Shown: in pieces, positions 26,398 through 34,654 of the stretch
Position numbering within the stretch: position 1 is the stretch's first letter
Layout of the letters: the number at the start of each line of letters is the position of its first letter
NCBI RefSeq assembly: GCF_036345175.1
Contig: NZ_CP107780.1
Location: 6,758,001 to 6,822,000, forward strand
Length of the DNA: 64,000 nucleotides
From: Streptomyces sp. NBC_00576
GTDB taxonomy: Bacteria > Actinomycetota > Actinomycetes > Streptomycetales > Streptomycetaceae
Reading direction: 5' to 3'
Translations under genes and position numbers: made by a program
The notes under the pieces: model-generated
Told to the model about the DNA's origin: nothing
Databases searched by the model: none
Seen by the model: the letters and a program-made list of their open reading frames with translations, nothing else

Positions 26398-27384
26398 ATG
26401 GAGGAAACGTCCGCCACGGAGCCGCAGAAGGTGAACCGGGATGACGACGACGCGGTCATCGTCACTCGCGCCCTCGCCAAGCGCTACCGCGGCGGACAGC
26501 TCGCCGTCGACGCTCTCGACCTCACCGTCCCGGCGGGCAGCGTCTTCGGTTTCCTCGGGCCCAACGGCTCCGGAAAGACGACGACCATCCGCATGCTGAT
26601 GGGCCTGATCGAGCCGACGTCGGGCACGGCGCGGGTGCTGGGGCGGCCGATGCCCCGCTCCACCCGCGCCGTCCTGCCCCATGTCGGCGCGCTCATCGAG
26701 GGGCCCGCGTTGTACGGCTTTCTCTCGGGCCGCGACAACCTCGTACGGTACGACGCCGCCGACCCGACCGCCGATCCTCGCACCCGGCGTACGCGCGTCG
26801 CGGCGGCGCTGGACCGAGTGGGTCTGACGGCCGCCGCCGGAAAGAAGGCGAAGGCCTACTCGCTGGGTATGAAGCAGCGGCTCGGTCTCGCGGCGGCGCT
26901 GCTCCAGCCGCGTCGGCTGCTCGTCCTCGACGAGCCGACGAACGGGCTCGATCCGCAGGGGATGCGTGAAATCCGTTCCCTGGTAAGGGAGTTGGCCTCC
27001 GACGGCACCACCGTCTTCCTCTCCTCCCACCTCCTCGACGAGATCGAGCAGGTCTGTACGCACGCGGCCGTGATGGCGCAGGGCCGGCTGATCACCCAGG
27101 GCGCGGTGGCCGAGTTGGCCGCCGGGGCCCGCGGCCGGCTGGTCGTGACGACGCCCGATGTGGCGGACGCGGCCCGGGTGCTCAAGGAACAGGGCGTCGG
27201 CGACGTGGTCGTGACCGAGGACCGCTTGACCGGCGAGGTGCCGGAAGGTGACCGTGAACTCGCCGATCTGAACGCCGCGTTGGTCGGCGCGGGTGTCCGC
27301 GTCCGGGGTTTCGGCGTCGAACGGGCCTCCCTGGAGGACGCGTTCGTGGCGCTGACGGGGGAGGGCTTCGATGTCGCAGGCTGA
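26398..27384 (+). CDS. ABC transporter ATP-binding protein (ABC-2 exporter type)
   Basis: A 328-residue ATPase of the drug/bacitracin/lipid exporter group. Walker A is FGFLGPNGSGKTTTIRMLMG (near residue 57). The signature is YSLGMKQRLGLAAALL, Walker B is RLLVLDEPTNGLDPQG, and the H-loop is FLSSHLLDEIEQ. The last 100 residues form the extra domain typical of DrrA/CcmA-like ATPases. The start ATG (26398) is preceded by GAGGGAG. It overlaps the permease gene by 14 bp, so the two are translationally coupled. Confidence 0.95.
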   Translation: MEETSATEPQKVNRDDDDAVIVTRALAKRYRGGQLAVDALDLTVPAGSVFGFLGPNGSGKTTTIRMLMGLIEPTSGTARVLGRPMPRSTRAVLPHVGALIEGPALYGFLSGRDNLVRYDAADPTADPRTRRTRVAAALDRVGLTAAAGKKAKAYSLGMKQRLGLAAALLQPRRLLVLDEPTNGLDPQGMREIRSLVRELASDGTTVFLSSHLLDEIEQVCTHAAVMAQGRLITQGAVAELAAGARGRLVVTTPDVADAARVLKEQGVGDVVVTEDRLTGEVPEGDRELADLNAALVGAGVRVRGFGVERASLEDAFVALTGEGFDVAG

Positions 27385-28342
27385 GACCACTCGTACGGAC
27401 ACTGGCGGTACGGACACGGGCGGTACGGAAACCATCGGCACGGAAACCGGCGATACGGAAACGGTCCGCACGCAAGCCCCTCGTACCCCCAACCCCCTCT
27501 GGACCCTGGGCCTTTTCCGCAGCGAGCTCGTCATCACCTTCCGGCGCTGGCGGACCCTCGCGCTGCTCGCCGTGCTCGCCGCAGTACCGATCGTCGTCGG
27601 TATCGCCGTGAAGATCGAGACGAGCGACGGTTCGTCAGCCGTCGGCGGGGGCCCCGGGGGCGGCGGCGCGGGACCGGCGTTCATCTCGCAGATCAGCAAC
27701 AACGGCCTGTTCCTGGTGTTCACGGCACTGGCCGCGACCCTCCCCTTCTTCCTCCCGATGGCCATCGGCGTCATCGCGGGTGACGCGATCGCCGGCGAGT
27801 CGAACGCGGGCACGCTCCGCTATCTGCTGGTCGCCCCGGCCGGCCGCACCCGTCTGCTCCTCACCAAGTACGCGACCACGCTGACGTTCTGCCTGGTCGC
27901 GACGCTGGTGGTGGCGATATCGGCGCTCACGGTCGGCGCGTTCCTCTTCCCGCTCGGCGACCTGATGACGATCTCCGGTACGAGCATCAGCTTCACGGAG
28001 GGCCTCGGGCGGGCGCTGTTGATCGCGCTGGTCGTCGCCGCGTCACTGATCGGCGTGGCGGCGCTCGGCCTGTTCATCTCCACCCTGACGAGCAGCGGCA
28101 TCGCGGCGATGGCGACGACCGTGGGGCTGCTCATCACCATCCAGATCCTCGACCAGATACCCCAACTGCACGCGCTCCAGCCGTACTTCTTCTCCCACTA
28201 CTGGCTGTCCTTCGCCGACCTGATGCGCGAACCGGTCTACTGGGACGACCTGGTGAAGAACCTCGGCATCCAGGCCCTGTACGCGGCGGTGTTCGGCTCG
28301 GCGGCCTGGGCACGGTTCACGACGAAGGACATCACGGCCTGA
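27371..28342 (+). CDS. ABC-2 type permease
   Basis: A 323-residue membrane partner of the ATPase, with six predicted helices in an ABC-2 fold. The segment GDAIAGESNAGTLRYLLVAPAGRTRLLLTKY is the coupling region seen in this family. The first 35 residues are an unusual hydrophilic Thr/Gly/Asp/Glu repeat (TDTGG, TETIG, TETGD) from 15-bp direct repeats in the DNA. The 3' end overlaps the convergent FMN reductase gene by 11 bp. Confidence 0.92.
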   Translation: MSQAETTRTDTGGTDTGGTETIGTETGDTETVRTQAPRTPNPLWTLGLFRSELVITFRRWRTLALLAVLAAVPIVVGIAVKIETSDGSSAVGGGPGGGGAGPAFISQISNNGLFLVFTALAATLPFFLPMAIGVIAGDAIAGESNAGTLRYLLVAPAGRTRLLLTKYATTLTFCLVATLVVAISALTVGAFLFPLGDLMTISGTSISFTEGLGRALLIALVVAASLIGVAALGLFISTLTSSGIAAMATTVGLLITIQILDQIPQLHALQPYFFSHYWLSFADLMREPVYWDDLVKNLGIQALYAAVFGSAAWARFTTKDITA

Positions 28343-28892
28343 AGCCCGAGTCGAAGAACGTCTTCGCGCGGGTGAGGGCGTCGGTGTCGTTCAGTACGTC
28401 ACCGGGCTTGCTCCCGTTGCCGAGCAGCACCCCGCCGAACCGCATCTCCATATAGGCGGCCGAGTTGCTGAGGGTACCGACCAGCGGGTCGGCGACCGTC
28501 TGCTCCGGGGCCGCGAGGACGGTGACGCCCCACAGGGTGCGCCCGGCGAGGGTGGCCTTGAAATCCACGCCCGGGGTGCGTAGCCAGCCCGACCAGTGGT
28601 CGAGGTAGCGCTTGACGGGAGCGGACACCGAATACCAGTACAGCGGCGAGGCGATCACGATGTCCGTGGCCGCGAGCGTGGCGTCGAGCAGGAGGGCCGC
28701 GTTGCCTCCGGTGGGCCGGACGTGGTCCGCGTCGTGGCGCAGGTCCTCGAATTCGGGCAGCGGATGCTCGGCCAGACTCAGCCAGCGCTGCTCGACGTCG
28801 GCGGGCAGTTGTTCGGCGGCCCTGCGGGCGAGAGCCTCGGTGTTGCCGTCGCTACGGCTGCTGCCGAGCAGGAAGAGAAAGCTGCGGTTCAT
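28332..28892 (-). CDS. NAD(P)H-dependent FMN reductase / flavodoxin-like quinone reductase
   Basis: A 186-residue flavodoxin-fold oxidoreductase. The FMN phosphate loop is GSSRSDGNTEALARRA near residue 10. The second conserved stretch is IVIASPLYWYSVSAPVKRYLDHW near residue 80. These enzymes reduce flavins, quinones or azo/nitro compounds with NAD(P)H. The 5' region carries a 9-bp palindrome overlapping a candidate -10 element, implying repressor control. The gene is monocistronic and convergent with the ABC permease gene. Confidence 0.88.
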   Translation of the reverse strand: MNRSFLFLLGSSRSDGNTEALARRAAEQLPADVEQRWLSLAEHPLPEFEDLRHDADHVRPTGGNAALLLDATLAATDIVIASPLYWYSVSAPVKRYLDHWSGWLRTPGVDFKATLAGRTLWGVTVLAAPEQTVADPLVGTLSNSAAYMEMRFGGVLLGNGSKPGDVLNDTDALTRAKTFFDSGFRP

Positions 28893-28947
28893 GGTCGGGC
28901 CCCCGGGCGTGGTCGGCGTACGGGCGAGTGCGCGCGTACCGTGGATT

Positions 28948-28996
28948 TACGCGCATGGTGACTATGCGCGTACGCAGTATATGCACACGCATTCAA
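28948..28996 (-). promoter_or_regulatory. Palindromic operator overlapping the FMN reductase promoter
   Basis: A perfect inverted repeat TACGCGCAT-N7-ATGCGCGTA (28948-28956 and 28964-28972) lies 56 bp upstream of the start. On the minus strand, TTGAAT (28996-28991) and TACGCG (28972-28967) are 18 bp apart, so the palindrome covers the -10. More GCGCGTAC half-sites flank it. This looks like a repressor site, but no regulator gene adjoins it. Confidence 0.6.
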
Positions 28997-29012
28997 ATGT
29001 GGCCAGCCCCCG

Positions 29013-30290
29013 CTACCGCGCCCGGGGCGCCCGCAGCCCCGCCCGCTCCTCCGCCTCCGCCATGACCCGGAGCAGCACCTCCTCCTCGCCGTGCCGGGCC
29101 ACCACCTGGAGCCCGACCGGGCAGCCGTCCGGGCCGAATCCCGCGGGGATGCTTGCCGCCGGGTGCCCGCTGAGGTTGAACGCCCAGGTGAGCGAGGTCG
29201 AGTACCGGTCGCCCGGGCCCTCGTGACCGTGCGGCGGGTTCGGCGTGGTGGGGGTCAGGAGCAGGTCGGCCCGGGTGAACAGCTCCGCCAGCCGCTGGTC
29301 GTTGACCGCTCGCAGCGGGTACGCCGCAGCATCGCTGCCTGTGCCGTCCCCCGTATCCGCGCCCGGCGCACGCAGCGCCAGCCAGGTCGGCCCCGGGTCG
29401 TCGAGGCACACGGGGGCATCGTCCGGCGGAAGCAGCCGTACGACCCCGGCACCGTCGAGCCGCAGCGCGGCGCCGTGCGCGACGAGGGCGGGCCCCGGAT
29501 CGGTGCGGGTGAAACCGAGGGAGTCGGACCAGACGGCGATGAGAGGGCGCCGCGCGTACTCCTGGCCGGCGCCGTCTGTCATCCCGCCCGCCACATCCAC
29601 CGCGCCCCCGCCACCCCCGCCGGCTCCGGCCACGCATCGCCAGTACGCCCACAGGTCCACGGCCCGCCGAGCGACCGCCCCGGCCGCGCTCAGCCCCGTC
29701 CGGTCGGGATGCGGCAGGCGTCCGTTCGTCGACTTGAGGCCGAACACCCCGCACCAGGCGGCCGGGATACGGATGGACCCCGCCCCGTCCGCGCCGGTCG
29801 CGAGGGGGACCAGGCCCGCCGCCACCGCCGCCGCGGCCCCGGCCGACGAACCGCCCGGCACCCGGTCCGCCCGCCACGGGTTGACCGTCCGCCCTCCGGC
29901 CCCGAGTCCCCATGTCTGCCAGGGGGTTCCGGACCCGGGCGCGGGTACGGACGTCGCGCCCAACGGCACACACCCGGCGGCGGTCAGCCGTACCGCGTCC
30001 GCCGCCCGCTCCCCGTACCGGCCCTTGACGGCGATCGGGACGCCCGCGAGCGGCAACCGCTCACCCGCGGCGACACGTACGTCGACCTCGCGCGCCCGCC
30101 GCACCGCAGCCTCGCCCCACACCTCCCTGAACGCGCACAACTCCGGCTCCACGACGGCGATCCGCGCGAGCGCGGCCGTGACGACGTCGACGGCGGTCAC
30201 TTCCCGCGCCCGTACGGCGGCGGCGATCTCGGGGACCGTGAGATCCGCGAGATCCGCGAGATCCGCGAAGCGCCCCCTGTCCGGGCTCAA
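29013..30290 (-). CDS. Amidase-signature family hydrolase
   Basis: A 425-residue amidase of the Ser-cisSer-Lys family. The catalytic lysine lies in IAVKGRYG. The first serine motif is PGGSSAGAAAAVAAG, and the nucleophile serine is in GADGAGSIRIPAAWCGVFGLK. The C-terminal PTTPNPP and the FNLSGHPAASIPAGF segment are typical. The best start I can support is TTG at 30290, which overlaps the stop of the upstream lipoprotein gene (TTGA) with GGAGAG just before it. A GTG further in is possible. A 9-bp direct repeat encodes ADL three times near the N-terminus. The substrate is unknown. Confidence 0.8.
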   Translation of the reverse strand: MSPDRGRFADLADLADLTVPEIAAAVRAREVTAVDVVTAALARIAVVEPELCAFREVWGEAAVRRAREVDVRVAAGERLPLAGVPIAVKGRYGERAADAVRLTAAGCVPLGATSVPAPGSGTPWQTWGLGAGGRTVNPWRADRVPGGSSAGAAAAVAAGLVPLATGADGAGSIRIPAAWCGVFGLKSTNGRLPHPDRTGLSAAGAVARRAVDLWAYWRCVAGAGGGGGGAVDVAGGMTDGAGQEYARRPLIAVWSDSLGFTRTDPGPALVAHGAALRLDGAGVVRLLPPDDAPVCLDDPGPTWLALRAPGADTGDGTGSDAAAYPLRAVNDQRLAELFTRADLLLTPTTPNPPHGHEGPGDRYSTSLTWAFNLSGHPAASIPAGFGPDGCPVGLQVVARHGEEEVLLRVMAEAEERAGLRAPRAR

Positions 30291-31711
30291 CTCTCCGCGC
30301 GCCCGGAGACCAGGATCCCGCCGCCCTCGATCCAGGTGAGGAAGATGCCGACGCCGGCCGGCGTATATGCGGGCACCTCCGTGCCGGTCGGCAGGGCCTT
30401 CGGCGTGCCCGTCGAGGCCGGGATCTCGACGGCGACGCGCGGGTGCGAGCCCGGGACGGTTCCGTACGCCGTGCCGTCGTCGCGTACGGAGTCGATCAGC
30501 ATGTCCTTGCGGCCCTCGTCCCCGCCCACGCCCTTGGCGAGACAGGCCACGGAGCCCTTCTGGAGGTCGAAGAGCATCCAACCGTACGAGAGATAGCGGC
30601 CGTTGGGGGAGACGGACGTCAGGATGCTGTCACCGAGGACGGTGTCGTCGCTGTCGAACGTCTGTGTGAGCGTACGGTCGCGGCACTCGGCGCTCAGCAG
30701 GACCTTGCCGGTCGCGGCGTCGTGCACGGTCCGCACGGTCTCCTCGGAACCGTCCTCGTTGGCGTCCTTCGAGGGGGCCCAGTAGGCGACGACCTTGCCG
30801 TCGGTGACCGTCTGGGCGGTGCCGTTGGCCAGTTCGGAGCCGAAGCCGGCGGACTGTTCGGCGGCGGCGCCCTTGGGGGCCACATCCGTGCCGACCCAAC
30901 TGCCGGACACGCCGAATCCGCCGCCGGAGGGGTTCGTCACGGGCCCCCGCCCGCTCAGTCCGACGACTGTGCCCGCGTCTTCGCCGTACGTCGTGACCTT
31001 GCCGCTCGTGACGTCGATCGCAGCAGCGCGGCTTTTGTACCCCTCGGTCCAGCTGACGAGGGCCTGGCCCGCGCCGCCGTCACGGACGACGGTCTCGCCC
31101 TGGGCGGTGCCGTTGTCGGCCTCCACGGGGACGTCGACGGTGCGCAGCGGCGCGACCGCGTTCCCGGAGTTGCCGTCGGCCGCGTACACCACGGCCTGGA
31201 CGATCTCCTTGCCGTCGTGCAACTCGTCCTTGCCGTCCAGCCCGTGCGCCCACGCGACGAAGTACTCGCGCCCGCCCGCGTCGACGGCGGTCACCGACGC
31301 GGGCGCGGTGGCAGCGGGGTCGTAGCCTGCGGAGTCGTCCAGTGACCCCGGCGGGGTCCAGGGGGCGCTGGTCCACAGCACCTTGCCGGTGGTGGCCCTG
31401 CGCACCTGCAGGTACATCTCGGCCTGGTCGGCGACCACGTACGCGACGGTCCCCGAGTCGGGGGCGACGGCGACGGGCGCGGTCTCTGCGCCCTCCCGTA
31501 CCCAGGGCAGCGCCTGGTCCCAGCCGCGGTCGGCGTCGTAGGCGGCGGGGACGGTCAACTCGGCGAGCGGGCCGACCGGTTGACCGTCCCCCTTGGGATC
31601 ACCGGCGTCAGCGGATCGCGTGGCCTTGTCGGGCTCCGCCGATCCGCCGCATCCGGCGAGCACCAGCCCCACCACGACGGCCGCCATCACTCTCGTACCC
31701 GCCCTGCGCAT
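30287..31711 (-). CDS. Lipoprotein with probable beta-propeller-like extracellular domain
   Basis: A 474-residue lipoprotein. The signal peptide ends in a lipobox, VLAGCGG, with the lipidated cysteine at residue 21. A charged linker follows. The rest is rich in beta-strand repeats containing YVVADQAEMYLQVRRATTGKVLW and AAIDVTSGKVTTYG-like segments, reminiscent of PQQ/WD-type propellers, but I see no defined family motif. Four or five Gly-Asn/Asp turns support a repeat fold. It is translationally coupled to the amidase gene. Confidence 0.75.
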   Translation of the reverse strand: MRRAGTRVMAAVVVGLVLAGCGGSAEPDKATRSADAGDPKGDGQPVGPLAELTVPAAYDADRGWDQALPWVREGAETAPVAVAPDSGTVAYVVADQAEMYLQVRRATTGKVLWTSAPWTPPGSLDDSAGYDPAATAPASVTAVDAGGREYFVAWAHGLDGKDELHDGKEIVQAVVYAADGNSGNAVAPLRTVDVPVEADNGTAQGETVVRDGGAGQALVSWTEGYKSRAAAIDVTSGKVTTYGEDAGTVVGLSGRGPVTNPSGGGFGVSGSWVGTDVAPKGAAAEQSAGFGSELANGTAQTVTDGKVVAYWAPSKDANEDGSEETVRTVHDAATGKVLLSAECRDRTLTQTFDSDDTVLGDSILTSVSPNGRYLSYGWMLFDLQKGSVACLAKGVGGDEGRKDMLIDSVRDDGTAYGTVPGSHPRVAVEIPASTGTPKALPTGTEVPAYTPAGVGIFLTWIEGGGILVSGRAES

Positions 31712-31823
31712 GAACGTTCCTTCCCCCGTACCGACGTACTGACGTACCGAATTACTGATCTTGGCATCCGAACAGTGCCATCGTCAGCGCGGTACGGGGG
31801 AGTTGGACCACAGAGTGCGCGCG

Positions 31824-32816
31824 TTACTCCGACAACTCCCACACGGCGTACGCGGCCGCGTCGCTGTTGCGGTCGAGGGCGGTGTCGTTGATGTTGGCCG
31901 TCGTGTCGCAGGACGAGTGGTAGCAGCGGTCGAACGCCTGGCCCGACGTACCGCCCCACTTGGCCGCCTGGGCCGTCGTCTTGGTGTAGTCGGCGCCGCT
32001 GAACAGGCCGCCGACGGGGATGCCCACGTTCTTGAAGGGCGCGTGGTCGGAGCGGCCGTCGCCCTCGGTCTCGATCTCGGTCGCGATGCCGATACCGGCG
32101 TAGTAGTCCTTGAAGGTCTGCTCGATGGTCGGGTCGTCGTCGTAGACGAAGTAGCCGGGGTTCGGCGAGCCGATCATGTCGAAGTTCAGATAGCCCTTGA
32201 CGCGCGAACGGTTCGCGGAGGAGAGGTTGTTGACGTAGTACCGGGACCCGACCATGCCCAGTTCCTCCGCCCCCCACCAGCCGAATCTCAGATGCTTGGT
32301 GGGCTGGTACTGGGCGCGGGAGACGGCGAGCGCGATCTCCAGGACGGCGGCCGAGCCACTGCCGTTGTCGTTGATGCCGGCGCCGGCGGTCACGCTGTCG
32401 AGGTGCGAGCCCGCCATGATCACCTGGTTGGTGTCGCCGCCGGGCCAGTCGGCGATCAGGTTGTAGCCGGTACGGCCGGACGCCGTGAACTGCTGGATGG
32501 TCGTGGTGAATCCGGCCGCGTCCAGCTTGGCCTTCACATAGTCGAGCGAGGCACGGTAGCCGGTTCTGCCGTGCGCCCGGTTGCCGCCGTTGGCGGTGGC
32601 TATGGACTGCAGCTGGGTCAGATGCGCCTTGACGTTGGCCACGGGCAGGTCGGGGGCGGCGGCGAGCTTGAGGAGCGACGCGGACGACGCGGAGGTCGCG
32701 GAATCGGGGGCGGGGGCCGCGCCGGCTGCCGTGCCCGTGGTGAGGAGCGCGGTGCTGGCGAGCACGGTGACGGCCACAGCGGTGGCTGCGGCGCGTGCGG
32801 GAACCGAGAGCTTCAT
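31824..32816 (-). CDS. Secreted M28 family zinc aminopeptidase
   Basis: A 330-residue secreted peptidase resembling the Streptomyces griseus aminopeptidase. The signal peptide is at residues 1-33. The two-zinc site is visible: His in MAGSHLDSV, Asp in NDNGSGSAA, Glu-Glu in GAEELGMVGS, Asp in NFDMIGSP and His in SDHAPF. Two late cysteines (CYHSSC) could form the disulfide known in this family. I chose the ATG at 32816, not the one 10 codons upstream, because GGAG precedes it and the signal peptide starts there. A GGAATC-N5-GATTCC palindrome lies 23 bp upstream of it (32839-32855). It releases N-terminal amino acids outside the cell. Confidence 0.93.
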   Translation of the reverse strand: MKLSVPARAAATAVAVTVLASTALLTTGTAAGAAPAPDSATSASSASLLKLAAAPDLPVANVKAHLTQLQSIATANGGNRAHGRTGYRASLDYVKAKLDAAGFTTTIQQFTASGRTGYNLIADWPGGDTNQVIMAGSHLDSVTAGAGINDNGSGSAAVLEIALAVSRAQYQPTKHLRFGWWGAEELGMVGSRYYVNNLSSANRSRVKGYLNFDMIGSPNPGYFVYDDDPTIEQTFKDYYAGIGIATEIETEGDGRSDHAPFKNVGIPVGGLFSGADYTKTTAQAAKWGGTSGQAFDRCYHSSCDTTANINDTALDRNSDAAAYAVWELSE

Positions 32817-32959
32817 GTGGGGGGCTCCGAATTCCTTGGGAATCACAGGGATTCCACAGTGGATAGGTGCCTGGATGGTGAAGCTCTGGCTAACGGTTCG
32901 TCAAGGGCGCTATCTGGACAGGGAGTTCGCATATCGGATGAATTTAGACATGGACATGA

Positions 32960-33466
32960 CTAGTGCACGCAATATTCGTTCCCCTCCGGATCGGTCATCA
33001 CCACCCACTCACCGCCCGCCTCCCGCACCTCCCGCAGCACGCTCGCCCCCAGCCCCGTCAGCCGCTCGACCTCGGCCGCGCGCCGGTCCGGGCCCGGGTG
33101 CAGATCGAGATGGAGCCGGTTCTTGCCCGTCTTCGGCTCCGGAACGCGCTGGAAGAGCAGCCGACGCCCGAGCCCGGTCCCGCTCTCCTCCTGGTACGGG
33201 TCCCCGGGATGCCGTACGGCGGCCAGGTCCCGCCAGGCGAGGCGGCCGTGCGACTCGACGGTCAGCTCGGCCGGTACGGCACCGAGGCCCAGCAGGCGTT
33301 CGACCAGCGCGCTGTGGTCCTCGACCGTGTACGCGAGCGCGCCGGCCCAGAAGTCGGCCTGTGCGTGCGGATCCGCGCAGTCGATGACCAGTTTCCAGTG
33401 CACGGGGACAGGGGCGGGGTCGGAGGAGGGGGAGAGGGAGGGAGCCTGTGCGGGGGTCTGTGTCAT
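32960..33466 (-). CDS. VOC family (glyoxalase-like) protein
   Basis: A 168-residue protein with a vicinal-oxygen-chelate fold. Clear features are KLVIDCADPHAQADFWAGAL at the start, the metal/substrate strand RLHLDLHPGPDRRAAEVERL in the middle and the end motif VMTDPEGNEYCVH. Proteins of this group include bleomycin-resistance relatives and dioxygenases; the substrate is unknown. The ATG at 33466 lacks a Shine-Dalgarno but lies 8 bp after TATAAG, suggesting a leaderless message. GTG at 33475 is an alternative. Confidence 0.85.
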   Translation of the reverse strand: MTQTPAQAPSLSPSSDPAPVPVHWKLVIDCADPHAQADFWAGALAYTVEDHSALVERLLGLGAVPAELTVESHGRLAWRDLAAVRHPGDPYQEESGTGLGRRLLFQRVPEPKTGKNRLHLDLHPGPDRRAAEVERLTGLGASVLREVREAGGEWVVMTDPEGNEYCVH

Positions 33467-33518
33467 GGGGACCACTTATAACGCGTCGCACTGACAACGG
33501 CTCTCTGTGCGCCCCCTG

Positions 33519-34487
33519 TCAGCGGGGTACGTCCTGCGTGGTCGCCACTGTCGGCGGAACGAGGACCGGGTCGGCCTGCGTCCTGAGCGCCCGCGCCCCC
33601 CGTCGGGCCGCCCGCAGCGCGTCCCACGTCAGCAGGACCAGGGCGAGCCACACCAGTGCGAACCCGGCCCAGCGCTCCGGCGGCATGGCCTCGTGGAAGT
33701 AGAAGATGCCGAGGAGGAACTGGAAGACGGGGGCCAGGTACTGGAGCAGGCCCAACGTCGACAACGGCACCCGTATCGCCGCCGCGCCGAAGCAGACCAG
33801 CGGGAGGGCGGTCACGATGCCGGTCGCCGCGAGCAGGGCCGCGTGTCCGGCGCCGTGCGCGCCGAAGGTCGCCTCGCCCTGGCCGCCCAGCCACAGCAGA
33901 TAGGCCAGCGCGGGCAGGAACTGGACCGCGGTCTCGGCGGCCAGCGACTCCAACCCGCCCAGGTTGACCTTCTTCTTCACCAGGCCGTACGTGGCGAAGG
34001 AGAAGGCCAGACAGAGGGAGATCCAGGGCGGCCGGCCGTAGCCGATCGTCAGGACGAGTACGGCGGCCAGACAGACGCCGACCGCGGCCCACTGCACCGG
34101 CCGCAGCCGTTCCTTCAGCAGGAGCACGCCCATGGCGATGGTGACGAGCGGGTTGATGAAGTAGCCGAGCGAGGCCTCGACCACGTGCCCGGTGTTCACG
34201 GCCCAGATGTAGACACCCCAGTTGACCGTGATGAACGCCGCGGCGACCGTGATCAGTGCCAGTCGGCGCGGTTGCCGCAGCAACTCACCCGCCCAGGCCC
34301 AGCGGCGCATCACCAGCAGGGCGATGCCGACGGCGGCGAGGGACCACACCATCCGGTGGGCCAGGATCTCGACCGCCCCGGACGGCTTCAGCAGCGGCCA
34401 GAAGAGCGGGACGAGCCCCCACATCCCGTATGCCGCGAAGCCGTTCAGCAGACCTGTGCGCTGCTCGCTCGTCGGCTTGCCGGCCAC
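33519..34487 (-). CDS. rarD: EamA/RarD family membrane transporter
   Basis: A 322-residue ten-helix transporter of the drug/metabolite superfamily. RarD-type features are LNGFAAYGMWGLVPLFWPLL at the start and FITVNWGVYIWAVNTGHVVEASLGYFINP, and the second EamA repeat has LSTLGLLQYLAPVFQFLLGIFYF. I prefer the GTG at 34487 because GGGGAGA lies 6 bp upstream; another GTG 16 codons earlier lacks one. The original rarD was linked to chloramphenicol sensitivity. The true substrate is unknown. Confidence 0.9.
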   Translation of the reverse strand: MAGKPTSEQRTGLLNGFAAYGMWGLVPLFWPLLKPSGAVEILAHRMVWSLAAVGIALLVMRRWAWAGELLRQPRRLALITVAAAFITVNWGVYIWAVNTGHVVEASLGYFINPLVTIAMGVLLLKERLRPVQWAAVGVCLAAVLVLTIGYGRPPWISLCLAFSFATYGLVKKKVNLGGLESLAAETAVQFLPALAYLLWLGGQGEATFGAHGAGHAALLAATGIVTALPLVCFGAAAIRVPLSTLGLLQYLAPVFQFLLGIFYFHEAMPPERWAGFALVWLALVLLTWDALRAARRGARALRTQADPVLVPPTVATTQDVPR

Positions 34488-34654
34488 CGGCGTCTCCCCT
34501 CGTACCAGCACATGACCATATGGACGTGCGGCCACGACGGTAACGCCGAGCGCCCCCGGCTGTCATGTTCGTATCGGCATACGGTCATGACAGGCGGGGG
34601 TGGGCGTCCTCGGGGGCGTGACGGGGGAGTGCGCGCCCCCGAGGGGCGCGGGGG

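Noticed and set aside
29091..30596. 501-codon plus-strand frame opposite the amidase gene
   Set aside because: Arg/Pro/Gly-rich with no motif; the minus-strand amidase motifs are complete.
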